Positions 1 through 12,037 of a DNA stretch of 64,000 nt are shown here, one piece after another. The stretch is from contig CM075652.1 of the NCBI GenBank assembly GCA_037953625.1, forward strand, positions 17,194,501 to 17,258,500, written 5' to 3'. Each line of letters opens with the position of its first letter. Positions within the stretch are counted from its first letter, which is position 1. Source of the DNA: Crotalaria pallida (Eukaryota; Streptophyta; Magnoliopsida; Fabales; Fabaceae). The notes beneath the pieces are model-generated. The model was not told where the DNA came from and made no database searches. It saw only the letters and a list, made by a program, of their open reading frames with translations. Made by a program: the position numbers and the translations under genes.

Positions 1-80
1 TTTCTTTTTAAAGTTGATTTTTTGTCTAAAATTTCCTTTCATACAAATACTTAACGAGTTTGCATTTCTTTACTTTTTAG

Positions 81-3000
81 GGATGCATAATGATGTTCAA
101 GATGATTCTCGTTCAAATATTACATCAACAACGTCATGTTCATCTCGTGCCATTGAAGTTAAACCTTGTGAACAAGAAGTGGGAACTTTACCTGTTGGTG
201 GGCTAGTAATGAGTGGTTCCAAAGTGATCACCGGGGCTTCAGAAATACTGTCCCTTCTAAGAGTTCTAGGTGAAGGCTATAGACTTGCCTGCTTGTATAG
301 GTGCCAGGTATTTCTGGAATTCCAGTTATCATTTGTATTATGAATTTATGTTTTGTTATTAGGGATAGGAAAAAGAAACAAAAATGAGGAAAATACCTTG
401 TCCTAATTGCATTTTGTTTTCTAAAATCTGTTTGTTGGTTCAACAGGATGCACTGGATACCTATCTGAAACTTCCGCATGGGCATTACAATACTGGCTGG
501 GTTCTTTGTCAGGTAATTTTGGTGGCTCAAGTTGCTTTCTCTGGTCTTTCATATGAATTCTTGGCACATTGACACTGATTTAGAAATATAATGCATTTAT
601 GATTATGATGATATTGTCCAATGTTGATTTGATAACTGTTCTTAGAAAATAAAGAATGCTTTCCCTTGATTGCAGTAATTCCTTCGGTTTGCCACTTGAT
701 GTTCTTTCTTTTATTTCTAGTATTTATCAAGGTTGTGATTTTCTTGAACTCAAGAGTATTCATTAAAATAGGTTGCAACCAAATATAGTCAGGGATTGCA
801 CTGTTATAAAATTGGTAGTGACAGTGTAAACTTGATTTGAGGTTAGAGAAGACTTCATAAAGATAAAAATAATGTTTTTTTAGCGAGAAATAGAAAAGTT
901 TGGCTAAGGGGAGGATAAACTATCCTCCAGACATGGAAAACAGGAAAAAAATATTACAATGAGGAACAAGAAAAAACTCAAAATATAGCAAAGCTACCCA
1001 GTCTCTTAATTTTCATATTACATTTTGAGGTTTTCAATTTACCATATTCTCTCTCATTCTTCACATTCTTGAATTTTTAGATGTTTTAAATTGACTTATT
1101 TTATGGCTAACCTGGTTAAATTCAATATAGTGAGTGTGTTTGGTATGACAAGCTTATAGCTTATTTAGTAGCTTTTAGCTTACTGATTTGGTCAATAAGC
1201 TACTAGAGCTGTTTGGTGAACAAAAAATAAAAGAAGCTTATAGCTTTCAAAAAGGAAGCTTATAGCTTTTGAAAGCTAGCTTTTAGAAAGCTACCTCAAG
1301 TAGCTTTGAGAAAAAAATAAGAGCTTTCAATAAATCATATTTCAATTTTACCCTTTTTTTATTAAATTATATTATTATTTATTCTGGCCCAAATTAATAT
1401 TACCCGCCAAATTTTTTACTTTTTCCCCTCGAACCCAAAAACCTAGAATCCTTCTATATATTCAACATCGGTACGCACCACACCAAAACCACTCATAAAA
1501 AAATCCTAAATTTAACTACTGATTCAGAAGACATAAAGGTATGTGATATTTATTTCAACATTGATCATCAAATTTCTCTTTCACTTTCTTGTTATCCTCA
1601 ATTTTTTATTATTATTATTATTATTATTATTTTGTGAATTTGGTTCAGATTGGATTTGTGTGATTTTGTGATGGCGGTGTGTCTAATCAATAGGCTAAAA
1701 GTGTTGTCCTTCTTCCGTGTCATTGTTAATAAAGATACCATGACATTTTTATAAAAATAATAAAAATGTTTAAAGTGCAGTAGTACTTAGTAATAATTAT
1801 TATGAATGTTATAATTTTTTTTATCATTTATATCTATATGACTGAAGTATATGCCTTTCTCTATAAGCTACTAGTGTAGTATTATCGTCATTGAAACATG
1901 AATGTCAATGTTAATTATTATTCTACATGTTATGTACTTTTCAGTCATTTAACATGTTTAAATTAGTTGCACAGCTAGTTTTGCCAAACAGCTCTAGTTC
2001 AATAAGCTAGCTATACAGCTATAAGCTCACGGTTATAATCCCACAGCTATAAGCTAGGTTCACAGCTATCAGCTATAAGCTCACAGCTATCAGCTACAAT
2101 CTCACAGCTATAAGTTAGTTTTGCCAAACAGATCCAGTATCTTCTGACTTTGAAAACTGGTTCATCTAGATGCCATTGGATTCTGATGGTTCCTGTGGAC
2201 TGTGGTAGAGATTCTTATTGGTGCATTTTACTAACTATTTGTCGTAATACTTGAATATGTTTTACTGCAGGTTGGAAAAGCATCCTTTGAATTAGTTGAC
2301 TATTTAGAAGCTGATCAGGCCTTTAGTCTTGCTCGTCAGATTACACCTTATAGTTTAGAAGGAATGGATACATACTCAACAGTCCTTTATGTGAGTAAGC
2401 AAATATTTTCTTCTCTATAAAAAGAAAACTTTGTCTCTCTTTCTCTGTTGCCTTTGGGTCTCATATTTCTGTTTGTTGAAACTGGTAAAGTGTCTTCGTA
2501 GAAGAATATTGCCTTCATCAACAATTCTTTGTCCAAGGATCCTAGCAAAAATTGCTCCTCAAATATGTTAGGCTAAGATTTCTCTGATGATACCAGTTAT
2601 TTATATAAAAATGTTCCTTTGTTTTCAACTATTAGAGTAATTAACATTATGCAATTATATAGTTAAGTGTAATAGAAAGCTCACGATCTAGTACGCTTGT
2701 GCCAGCTGTCATTATGTCAGCATCTCCTATAAATAGGAGGCGTCCATTATGTATCAACTACCTTTCATTCTAATAACTCAATTAGTTACATTCCCTCCCT
2801 TTTCTCTCTCTTCTCCCCCTTCTCTCTACTCTCTGTTCTCTCTCTCTGTCAGATTCTCTATTTTTCATCAATATTTATCAAAAAAGCATTCCTTTATATT
2901 ATGGTTGTCAGCATCGTATTACAAAACTTTGATGAGTTTATCTACAAAAATTTTAACACTCTATTCTTGTATTTCTTTAGCTTCCTAATCTTACTTCAAG

Positions 3001-4788
3001 TTTATAACTTCTTAGGCATACCTGTATATTTACTGCTTGACCAAAAGACTAATTTATCTCTGGCACAGCATTTGAAGGAAGATATGAGATTGAGTTACCT
3101 GGCTCAGGAACTGATTTCAACTGATCGCTTAGCTCCTCAAACTTGGTAGGCATACATTGGACTTTCTTGTAATTATTTGGAGTACTGAAATTTATTTTTT
3201 CTGACTGTAATTTGTTCCCTTAATGTCTTTTTTACTCTTTCTTCATTTTGCGAAATTGCATATTCTTTTGTGCATGCCCCTGTGTGCGTGTATGCATGCA
3301 TTCGGTCAAAAAAATGTATTGTGTTTGCGGAATGTGCTTTTCTGTTTTTTTTTTTACTGCAGTAGTACAACTATGCAGGAATAGAACATATATGATCCTG
3401 CCTTCTACTTAATTTCTTCTGTTATTAAAATAAAAGTATTGTCCTCTTCTATTCAAGAAGTATAAGGTCTTACATACCAATTGAGTATTTTGACTTTCCT
3501 AACCTATCTGCTTGCAAAATTCTATTCATAACTAGTCTGATGTTAATACTGTCTGCTACTCGAGCACCACAAAAATGTGTTTTGGGCAGAGTAGAGCGCA
3601 AGAGTTGAACGTAGAATTTTTTTTCCAAGTTTTTGCATGTCTTGCTGTATTTCGTTGTCTTATCCTAGATATTATCACTTATCCTACCTTGTTAATCATT
3701 TCTACTTAATGCTGTGTCAGGTGTGCCATGGGTAATTGTTACAGCCTGCAGAAAGATCATGAAACTGCTCTGAAGAATTTTCAACGAGCTGTTCAGCTGA
3801 ATCCCAGATTTTCATATGCACACACCCTTTGCGGACATGAGTATGAATATAGACCTTTTGTTTATGATACATACACACATGAGCACACATGGTTTCATAA
3901 ACTTTTTATGCTCTTGTAATCATTTCTAAATGTAGGTATGTTGCGCTAGAAGATTTTGAGAATGGGATTAAGTGCTACCAGAGTGCACTCAAGGTTGATG
4001 ATAGGCACTATAACGCCTGGTATGGACTTGGAATGTTATATCTTCGCCAAGAGAAGTTTGATTTCTCTGAACATCATTTTCGGAAAGCTTTCGAAATCAA
4101 TCCACAATCTTCAGTTATAATGTCATACCTTGGAATTACTTTGCATGCTATAAAGGTTTTTCTCTTGCTGCACTGATTGTAGTAGTACAAACTAGAATTC
4201 CATTTGTCTTTTGCTTGTCATGTTGTATTTAGGATTTTATGCTTCAATGATTTGACAGAGAAGTAAGGAAGCCCTGGTAATAATGGAGAAGGCTATTTTA
4301 GCAGATCAGAAAAATCCACTTCCCATGTATCATAAGGCTAGCATACTCATGAGCTTGGAAAAATTCGATGAGGCACTGGAAGTTCTAGAGGAGCTTAAAC
4401 AGTGTTCTCCCAGCGAAAGTAGTATCTATGCTTTGATGGGCAACATCTACAAAAGATGTAACATGCATGGCAGAGCAATGCTTAATTATTTCATTGCTTT
4501 GGATCTGAAACCATCTGCAGCAGATGTTGCTTCCATTAAGGTGATTGGCTTACAATACCGATCCTTTTGCTCTAAACTTTTTAAATATATTTTACACACA
4601 GCTAATCCTTCTGCTCTCTGGTTGGTATGGTGAAAGTTAAATTATTTAGTTATTTTGTAAACTATTGAGTAACCACTCTGGATCACATTGAAACTTTTGG
4701 TTATTGTGACTTGAAGCTTCTTGTTATTTTCTAACAGGCTGCCATGGAGAAATTAGATGTACCCGACGAGATAGAAGACAACTTGTAA
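81..4788 (+). CDS. CDC27B: CDC27B/HOBBIT-type APC/C subunit 3, C-terminal exons
   Basis: Scaffold subunit of the nuclear anaphase-promoting complex, the ubiquitin ligase that removes cyclins and securin; the C-terminal TPR superhelix docks co-activators (family knowledge). Eight in-frame exons: 81-307, 447-512, 2271-2390, 3069-3145, 3721-3840, 3936-4155, 4259-4540 and 4738-4788, all with GT-AG borders and consistent phase, giving 386 codons to a TAA stop. The translation is a run of tetratricopeptide repeats; landmarks such as WCAMGNCYSLQKDHETALK, YAHTLCGHEY, HYNAWYGLGMLYLRQEKF and the tail AAMEKLDVPDEIEDNL match plant CDC27B rather than CDC27A as I recall them. The N-terminal TPR half lies outside the window. 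No stop or frameshift is seen, so the gene looks functional. The 1.76-kb second visible intron carries a transposon. Start codon and promoter are not visible. Confidence 0.93.
1130..2140. mobile_element. non-autonomous TIR element inside CDC27B intron
   Basis: The left end (about 1135, GTGTTTGGTATGACAAGCTT) and the right end (about 2135, read in reverse: CTGTTTGGCAAAACTAACTT) are imperfect terminal inverted repeats. Both subterminal regions are packed with AGCTTATAGCT / CAGCTATAAGCT motifs (about 1150-1300 and 1970-2120). No transposase ORF is present, and I could not fix a target duplication. The layout resembles hAT-type non-autonomous elements, but the superfamily is an inference. Confidence 0.6.
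1606..1632. repeat. (ATT)n microsatellite
   Basis: About nine ATT/TTA units in the middle of the intronic transposon. Confidence 0.85.
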
Positions 4789-5276
4789 CTCTTGTACGAG
4801 ATGCAGAAGTGCTAATCTGATGTAAGTTAATCCACATTTGAATCCTTGGTCATAAGGATTTGCCTCTGCTTGTGCATTCGGCTAATTGTGTATAAAAGCA
4901 GTTGGGATGCTTGAGGAGTATTCTCATTCATGCAGCCATCACTCCAATCTAATTGCCGGATAGAACTGACCTCAGTTTTGTAGGACATTCACATAGGCAC
5001 ATTATGTGACAGATAGAACAAGAAGCTTCCATTCCTGTAGGAATAGTTCTTTTAGGGAAAAGTATGTGTATCATTAGTTTATACTTTATACTTTTGTTTG
5101 TTTATAAATTATAGCTTTAGCCTGATGGTTCTGGTTAGCATTATTTGAAGGGTTAAATGGTTCATTTCTCATTCCTTTTCTGGTTTCAACTTCCATTCTC
5201 TCGCAATGAACTTCATCTCTGCAAATTCGTTTTCTTTATTTCTTCTCTTTTTGCCACTAAAAATTTCTAAATTTTG
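4789..5276 (+). other. CDC27B 3' UTR and downstream flank
   Basis: Stop codon TAA ends at 4788. The following A+T-rich sequence has no ORF of note and probably holds the 3' UTR. T-rich and AATAAA-like stretches around 5060-5115 could serve as a polyadenylation region; no exact site can be set. Confidence 0.5.
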
Positions 5277-5510
5277 GGGAGAAGGGTGGTCAGGGTGCTG
5301 GCTGGATTGAATAGGGGTGGTGTAGTGGTGGGAGGTCGCAAGAGGAAGGAGGATGGGTTTTTTTGGGTTGGATAGAGGTGAGGGTTGGTGGTTGTGACTG
5401 GTGGCTAGGGAGGGGAGGGTGGGTTGATTGGTGGTGGGGAAAAATGGTGGGGGTGATTGTGGGAATATGGTGGCAGGTGGCTGGGGAAGGAGAAAAGGAG
5501 GGTACCCTTG
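5277..5510 (+). other. G-rich, strand-asymmetric tract
   Basis: About 230 bases in which the + strand is mainly GGT, GGGT and TGG runs with almost no C, in an A+T-rich setting. Several G3+ runs lie close together (5345-5495), so a G-quadruplex on the + strand is plausible. The long ORFs in both strands here are a by-product of composition. Confidence 0.5.
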
Positions 5511-5600
5511 CATCAGGCCTCGCCAAGTGGGGTCTAAAAGGATAGATGTGCGCAACCTACCTTTCTATAAATGGAGAGGTTGTTTTCGGAATTTCAAACT
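5505..5600 (+). repeat. tRNA-derived SINE remnant (Au-SINE-like)
   Basis: The order GGGTCT...GATGTGCGCAACCTACC...GGAGAGGTTGTTTTCGG resembles the body of plant Au-type SINEs (GATGTACGCAGCCTTACC...AGAGGCTGTTTCC) as I recall them. The left part and the tail are not clear. Similarity is by eye only. Confidence 0.4.
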
Positions 5601-6018
5601 ATGATATCCGGATAACAAAGCGAGTAACCTTGCCATTGTTAAAATATTTTATTATCTGTCCTGTTTTAGAAAAAAAATTTGTTCTTATTTATTTGTTTTA
5701 TTTAGAAATACAATAGTATAATAAATTTTATTTTTCATGTTTGTCTCTATTTAAAAGGGTATTGATTTACATAAGTAGTGTAGAAAAAGTAATGATTACA
5801 AATAGAGAAATGATATGTTAAGGAAAAACATAATTTATTGAAAATCAAGATAATCATTGTATTTTTTTTTTTAAAGATGTGTATTTTTTCTGACAAATAG
5901 ATAAAAGTGAAAGGATTAAGATCTAACAATGATGTTCCCATGGCATCCATCATCCGAAGTGGTGCAAGACGAAGGGCACCAAATTGTCATTGCTATTGAT
6001 CCCAAGCTTAGTGAAGTA
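5601..6018. other. A+T-rich intergenic DNA, nothing recognised
   Basis: Low-complexity A+T-rich sequence with homopolymer runs (T10 near 5861). No gene or clear repeat. Confidence 0.4.
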
Positions 6019-6157
6019 TACCCTCCAACTCAAATTATAAGCAAAAGTAATTAATTTTAAGCTTATTAAGGATGTTAGTTGATTGTATTTAATTTTCTCA
6101 AATTTATAAAAGAATAGAGGTATTTTAGGAAAGTTGCATTGAAAATGAAACAAAAAT

Positions 6158-7929
6158 TGTTGGAAACCAACAAGAGGCCTAACAATCGAGTAGAGGGGGG
6201 GGGGGGGGGGGGTGAATAGAAGATTGAAGCTAATATGACAATTTTTCGATTTATTGAAAACTAAACTGAATGTTGATTGGGTATGAAAATAAATGCCGAG
6301 CGAAAACCGAGCAGACAGGGTTAAATGATTAACCAAATAGATGAACAGAATGGTTAATCAGTTAACCGAGCTGCTTAGAACCCGAGCTTTGAGAACAACA
6401 CTCAATTCCGAGCTACCAGACTAACGATTGAAAACTTGGATACTCGAAATACAGCGAAAAACACTTAAGCAAATACAGCAGCATGAAAGCGATAAAGAAA
6501 TAAAATGAACACCCAAGATTTATCCCGGTTCACTCTCACCCTGAGAGCTAGTCCAGTCCCCTCTAAAAACCTTTTAGAGAGCTTTCACTAAAAATCGATT
6601 TTCTGGGTTACAAAGGATTTACAAGAGACTACCCCTCTAAACCTATCCAGTCAAACGAGTATACCAAACTCGTGACAAACTACCCACAACAAATCGATGA
6701 CCAAAGAACCTCTTTGGAACCTTTTCACCACGAAAAGCTTTCTCGATCAGAGACCAGCTTTTCACTCCAGCAGATACAACGAACAAGATTTATGAATGAG
6801 AATGGCTCCAATTCAAAACACTCTTCGAATGAGTATGAAGATGTGAAGTTCAAGAGTGAGTCGATTTTGTGAAGGGGAATCACAGAAAAGAAAATATGTT
6901 GAACTTAGAGTTTGGATTTGAAAGATTAAACTCTCTAAGTTCTTGAAAATTTAAATGATCTTTTTCTTTTCTGTGAGTTTGATTCTGCTATATTTTTGAA
7001 AGAGAATGAAAATGTTGTTTTCAGAAAATTGTTCAAAAAAATTGTCTGCTGTAACCGTTGAAAACACCCCTATTTATAATCTCTTGATTTCTAGAAAAGA
7101 GAGAGAGAAAGAGCCGTACGGCAAAAGGCATTTCTCCGTCTTTCCAGAAAGAAGAAAAGGACGGTTCTACTGAAAAGCCATGGGGTTTTCAACGACTATA
7201 ATTTGACAGCAGAGCAGTGATGGTGACCCTTCACCAACCTTTGATTTTAACTCATTTTGAATTTCAAACTTGTTACTATGTTGGAGATAAAATCCTAGAA
7301 TTTCTACCCAGACTCAACGGTAATAAAAGGTACGGCACAGCTGAGCAGAGTCTGAAGGTTGAAGATGATGCGTTGTTGAAGAGTGAACAGAGACAGTCGA
7401 GCTTGAGCTTCGTTCGAGCTTTGAGCTTTGCTTCGAGCTTGAGTTTTGAGATTGGGGTTGCCGAGCCTTGAACTTTGTTCGAGCTTGGTCTGAGATTGGT
7501 GTTGCCTAGCCTTGAGCTTTCTTCAGCAACCACACTTGAACTTTGAAGTAACAGATCCAAGCTTTGTTCTTTGCTCAGGGTGCGTGATCAATCCGAGCTA
7601 ATTTGATCTTACTTATGCTGTGACTTAGTTCAATATTCAGAGCCTTCCGAGCGAGCGCCGAACTGATCAATATCTGAGCGTACTGTCTTGAAGAGCTAAG
7701 CTATCAAACTTGGATGAACTTCGACCGTGATCAAAAGCCAAGCTCAAACCGAGCTGAAACTTCAAAAGCAGATATCCGAGCTTCTGACTTTGGCGGAATG
7801 CATGCGCAGAACTAAGTCTGCCGCTTTTGTCATTGACCCCACGTCGAGCTCTATTTACTTGACATCATCAACATCTTTGATTCTGCCCAGCGTATATATT
7901 TGACATCATCAAAATCTCTTTGATTCTAC
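6158..7929 (-). repeat. copia LTR, left copy (3' LTR of the element)
   Basis: 1772 bp, TGTTGG...TTCTACA. A G-tract of about 18-20 bases near 6196-6212 is expanded compared with seven in the other LTR. TATAAATA on the minus strand lies at 7071-7078. CCGAGCT/TCGAGCTT motifs cluster on both sides of it, at about 6298-6420 and 7390-7860. Confidence 0.95.
7071..7078 (-). promoter_or_regulatory. putative TATA box of copia LTR
   Basis: Minus-strand TATAAATA preceding A/G-rich sequence; the same box is at 14793-14800 in the other LTR. The position, with GAGCT motifs upstream, fits a U3/R promoter; the transcription start is inferred. Confidence 0.5.
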
Positions 7930-8520
7930 AATCTCCCCCTTTTTGATGATGACAAATATTCTCTTGAAAGTTTGTTGCTTTTTGTGTTCTTCCTTCGACT
8001 GTATGCTCATAAACTGATTGGACTCAGCACTGATCGAAATTTGCTCGAAAATGTACCACTTGTTGAAATCATTTGTTGAATAAAAGTTTGAGAATTTGTG
8101 GAGCCGCTCGTTAAGTACTCCCCCTGAGTTTATGCTCGTACACATTTCTCCCAATTTATGCTCTCTTGCACATATCCCTCTCCATTGAATATCTGCAACA
8201 ATCAAAAACAAAAACAACAACACACCTCTCTCCCCCTTTTGGCATGATAAAAAAGGAGCCAAAGATTAAGTACAATTGCCAAAAGAGAAATAAGTTACTT
8301 GATACCATTTGATGGTAACAAGGCTTGAATCAGTAAAAACTTTTCTCCCCCTGAAGAGATTAAAAAAAATGATCGTGGAAGAAAATTTTCATCATTCTCC
8401 CCCTTTAATAGTGAAAGCATGCTTCTCATCCGAGAAGTTAAAAGATAAAGGTGAGAATGACTAATAACACAATATGAAAGATCAAATAATAAAACAGCAC
8501 CCTTCTCCCCTTAAAAAAAA
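7930..8520 (-). promoter_or_regulatory. polypurine tract and repeated PPT-like blocks
   Basis: On the minus strand AAAAAGGGGGAGAT ends exactly at the LTR (7930-7943), the expected PPT. Further GGGGGAG blocks lie near 8119, 8230, 8342 and 8397, with a shorter one near 8503. Multiplied PPT-like motifs upstream of the 3' LTR are a known Sirevirus trait. Confidence 0.8.
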
Positions 8521-8682
8521 TTAAAGGAAAGGAAGAAGATTTGAAGGATGTGAAATTTCAGGAATATAAACAAATACACAATTGAATGAAACAATCGAGA
8601 TTATAAAGGTGATCAATTTTATGATATACTGAAAAACCAAGCTCATGCTGAGCACATGCTGAACTCATCCATGATGTCGAGC

Positions 8683-11600
8683 TTACGTCGAGCACACACT
8701 GGAGTCATCCAGAATGCCGAGCTCACGCCGAATTTTATAAAGAGTTTCCCTCGGCAAAGGTTTTGTAAACACGTCGGCTAATTGATTTTCAGTACTAACA
8801 AATTCAATGACACAGTCACCTTTTTGAACATGATCTCGTAGAAAATGATGCCTAATTTCAATGTGTTTTGTTCGAGAGTGATACACTGGATTCTTAGTCA
8901 AGTTGATTGCACTTGTATTGTCACATTTGATAGGAATGTGATCTAAAATTAAGCCAAAATCTGATAACTGTTGTTTCATCCAAAGAATTTGAGCGCAACA
9001 ATTACCAGCAGCAATGTATCCGGCTTCAGCTGTTGACAGGGCAACACAAGCTTGCTTTTTGGAAAACCATGACACAAGGGAACTGCTGAGTAAGTGACAT
9101 GTTCCACTTGTGCTTTTTCGGTCAAGCTTGCACCCAGCAAAATCTGAGTCCGAGTACCCAATCAAACTAAGATTTGCATCCCTAGGATACCACAGACCAG
9201 TGTTCACCGTTCCTTTTAGATATTTAAAAATTCTTTTAACCGCCGAAAGATGAGATTCTTTGGGATTAGCTTGAAAACGAGCGCATAAACAGACACTGAA
9301 CATAATGTCAGGCCGAGATGCAGTTAAATATAGAAGGCTTCCTATCATGCCTCTATATTTGCTTACATCCACGGCTTTACCTGTCTCATCCTTGCCGAGA
9401 TAGCTGGAGGTGCTCATGGGAGTGGCAGCTTCTTTGCAATTTTCTAAGCCAAATTTCTTGAGGAGTTCCTTGCAATATTTACCTTGATGCACAAAAGTTC
9501 CTCCCGCAACTTGCTTTATTTGCAGCCCAAGGAAGAATGTGAGTTCTCCCATCATTGACATCTCGAATTCACCTTGCATTAATTCAGAGAACTTCTTGCA
9601 AAGAGACATGTTAGTAGCACCGAAAATTATATCATCAACATATACTTGTACTAACAATATGTCCTTTTTGGATTTATGAATGAAGAGAGTTGTGTCAACC
9701 TTTCCTCTCTCAAACCCTTGATCAAGTAGAAATGAGCTCAAACGATCATACCAAGCTCTTGGAGCTTGTTTCAAACCGTAAAGAGCCTTTTTCAGTTTAT
9801 AAACATGGTTTGGATATTCAAAATTTTCAAATCCAGGAGGTTGTTTTACATAAACTTCTTCATTTATAAAACCATTCAAGAAGGCACTCTTTACATCCAT
9901 TTGGTAAAGGGTGAAATTCATAATAGATGCGAAAGCAAGCAAAATTCGGATTGCTTCAAGTCTAGCAACTGGAGCAAAGGTTTCATCATAATCGATACCT
10001 TCCTCTTGGTTGTAGCCTTGAGCAACTAATCTAGCTTTGTTTCTTATAATTAAGCCTAATTCATCTGTTTTATTTCTGAAAATCCATTTCAAGTCGATTA
10101 TCGTATGATCATTAGGCCGAGGAACCAATTCCCAGATATCATTTCTGATGAATTGATTCAGTTCCTCTTGCATGGCAATTGCCCAATGTTCATCTTCAAT
10201 GGCTTGATCAACATAATTAGGTTCAATTTGAGAAACAAAGGAAGCAAAATTGCAATAATTCTGAATAGACCGACGGGTTAAAACTCCCTTAGACATGTCG
10301 CCCAACACATTTTCTATTGGATGATCCTTGACTCTCTTCCAGGCTAGATTCAGCTCGAGATGCTCTGCTTGGCTCGGAATGAGTTCGGACTGATCATTGT
10401 GAGTTTGGCTCGGACTGAGTTCAGTTTGTTCCTTGTTTGTTCTGCTCAGAACAAGCTTGTCCCTCTGAATTCTATCTTCAGCAGTTTCATCCTTTTGAGC
10501 TCTTTCAGTTGTTGTGCTTGGATCGAGTTCTGCCATAGGTTGATCCTCTCTATCTGCACAACTAACATTGTCTCTCCGAGGAGACTCATCAAATACCACA
10601 TGTACGGACTCTTCCACAGTGGAGGTCCTTTTGTTAAAAACTCTAAATGCTTTACTATGAGTAGAATAACCCAAAAATATTCCTTCATCGGCTTTAGAAT
10701 CAAATTTGTCGAGATGCTCTTTTCCATTATTTAAAATGAAGACTTTGCAACCGAATGCATGAAAATGAGAAATTTTTGGTTTTCTACCCTTGTAAAGTTC
10801 ATATGGAGTTTTCTTTAAAATTGGTCTGATGAGGATGCGGTTCATTACATAGCAAGCTGTGTTTACCGCATCGGCCCAGAAATAATATGGCAAATTGTAT
10901 TCATTAAGCATGGTTCGGGCTAGCTCTTCAAGAACTCGGTTTTTCCGTTCCACAACTCCATTTTGTTCGGGAGTCCGAGGAGCAGAAAACTGATGTTCTA
11001 TGCCGAGCTTGGAACAAAACTTGTCAAATTTGTAGTTCTCGAACTCACCACCATGGTCTGTTCGGATTACAACTACTTTTTGGTTAGCTCGGTTTTGGAG
11101 TAGCTTGACAAGCTCTTTAAAATTTTCAAAAGTATCACTTTTTGATTTTAAAAATAAAGTCCATGTAAATCTGGAAAAGTCATCTACAATTACTAAAGCA
11201 TAGAGATTGCCACCAAAGCTTTTCACTTGTGATGGTCCAAACAAATCCATGTGTAACATTTCCAAGGGTCGAGTTGTTGAGACCATCAACTTAGATGAAA
11301 AATCATTTTTCTTTTTGGTTGGTTTGCACTTCTTGCAAGACGAGCAAACCCCCTCAATATTAAAATTCAGCTTTGGTAAACCAATCACTAAGTCTTTTGA
11401 TTGTAGTTTCTTTAACTGATTTACATGTATATGAGCTGTCCTTCTATGCCATAACCATGTATCACTTTCTTTACTAACCATGCAAGTGGTTACCAAAGAG
11501 GTGATTTCATTCAAATCTACCAAATAAGTGTTGTTATATCGTTTTCCAACAAATTTGACCGTGTTGTCCTCGTCACTTTTAATAATGCAATGGGTAGAGG

Positions 11601-11880
11601 TAAAAACAACATGGTTACCAATATCACAGAGTTGGCTAATGCTTAAAAGATTGTGTTCTAGCCCTTTTACAAGTAAAACATTGTTGATAACCAAGTTGGC
11701 AGAATTACTGACTTTACCTTCTCCCAATATTTTACCTCGGTTGTTATCACCATAAGTGATGTAGCCCTTATCTGAATGTGAAAGTTCAGTGAATAGATTT
11801 TTGTCCCCCGTCATGTGCTTCGAGCAGCCACTATCAAGGTACCATCTGCTCTCTTTTGCTCGGAAGCACACCTGCATCAC
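8683..11880 (-). CDS. copia pol: protease, integrase, reverse transcriptase, RNase H
   Basis: 1065 residues, open throughout. The protease active site WYLDSG is at residues 13-18. A GAG-pre-integrase zinc region lies near 143-190. The integrase triad is D212, D275 and E311, with exactly 35 residues between the last two. The RT spans about 585-830 with YVDD at 747-750. RNase H spans about 905-1040, with acidic residues in SDSDFAG, STAEAGY and KCDNT. The end ENQLADVFTKPL is typical of Ty1/copia. The polyprotein normally continues from gag; here an in-frame stop just upstream (about 11,89x) and another near 12,04x separate it from gag, so the ATG at 11880 is only the first Met of the open part. 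All catalytic residues I can check are present. Confidence 0.93.
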   Translation of the reverse strand: MMQVCFRAKESRWYLDSGCSKHMTGDKNLFTELSHSDKGYITYGDNNRGKILGEGKVSNSANLVINNVLLVKGLEHNLLSISQLCDIGNHVVFTSTHCIIKSDEDNTVKFVGKRYNNTYLVDLNEITSLVTTCMVSKESDTWLWHRRTAHIHVNQLKKLQSKDLVIGLPKLNFNIEGVCSSCKKCKPTKKKNDFSSKLMVSTTRPLEMLHMDLFGPSQVKSFGGNLYALVIVDDFSRFTWTLFLKSKSDTFENFKELVKLLQNRANQKVVVIRTDHGGEFENYKFDKFCSKLGIEHQFSAPRTPEQNGVVERKNRVLEELARTMLNEYNLPYYFWADAVNTACYVMNRILIRPILKKTPYELYKGRKPKISHFHAFGCKVFILNNGKEHLDKFDSKADEGIFLGYSTHSKAFRVFNKRTSTVEESVHVVFDESPRRDNVSCADREDQPMAELDPSTTTERAQKDETAEDRIQRDKLVLSRTNKEQTELSPSQTHNDQSELIPSQAEHLELNLAWKRVKDHPIENVLGDMSKGVLTRRSIQNYCNFASFVSQIEPNYVDQAIEDEHWAIAMQEELNQFIRNDIWELVPRPNDHTIIDLKWIFRNKTDELGLIIRNKARLVAQGYNQEEGIDYDETFAPVARLEAIRILLAFASIMNFTLYQMDVKSAFLNGFINEEVYVKQPPGFENFEYPNHVYKLKKALYGLKQAPRAWYDRLSSFLLDQGFERGKVDTTLFIHKSKKDILLVQVYVDDIIFGATNMSLCKKFSELMQGEFEMSMMGELTFFLGLQIKQVAGGTFVHQGKYCKELLKKFGLENCKEAATPMSTSSYLGKDETGKAVDVSKYRGMIGSLLYLTASRPDIMFSVCLCARFQANPKESHLSAVKRIFKYLKGTVNTGLWYPRDANLSLIGYSDSDFAGCKLDRKSTSGTCHLLSSSLVSWFSKKQACVALSTAEAGYIAAGNCCAQILWMKQQLSDFGLILDHIPIKCDNTSAINLTKNPVYHSRTKHIEIRHHFLRDHVQKGDCVIEFVSTENQLADVFTKPLPRETLYKIRRELGILDDSSVCST

Positions 11881-12037
11881 AAAAATATTACTTCCTTGAT
11901 TCGGGTACCCAAGTTATCTTGGGTCCCTGGGGGTTAGCAGTTGGATCTTTCCTTTTAACTACCCAAACAAAATTGCCCTTGGCTACACCATAACGTCGGA
12001 TTTTGCATTCATTGGGTGTATGACCATGAAGACTACA

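Noticed and set aside
5169..5555. 128-codon Pro/His-rich ORF on minus strand and overlapping ORFs
   Set aside because: Product of the G-rich/C-rich strand bias; no domain, no codon structure, no splice context.
7217..7560. 84- and 94-codon ORFs repeated at 14939-15282
   Set aside because: They lie inside the copia LTRs and differ only as the LTRs do; composed of the GAGCT repeats.
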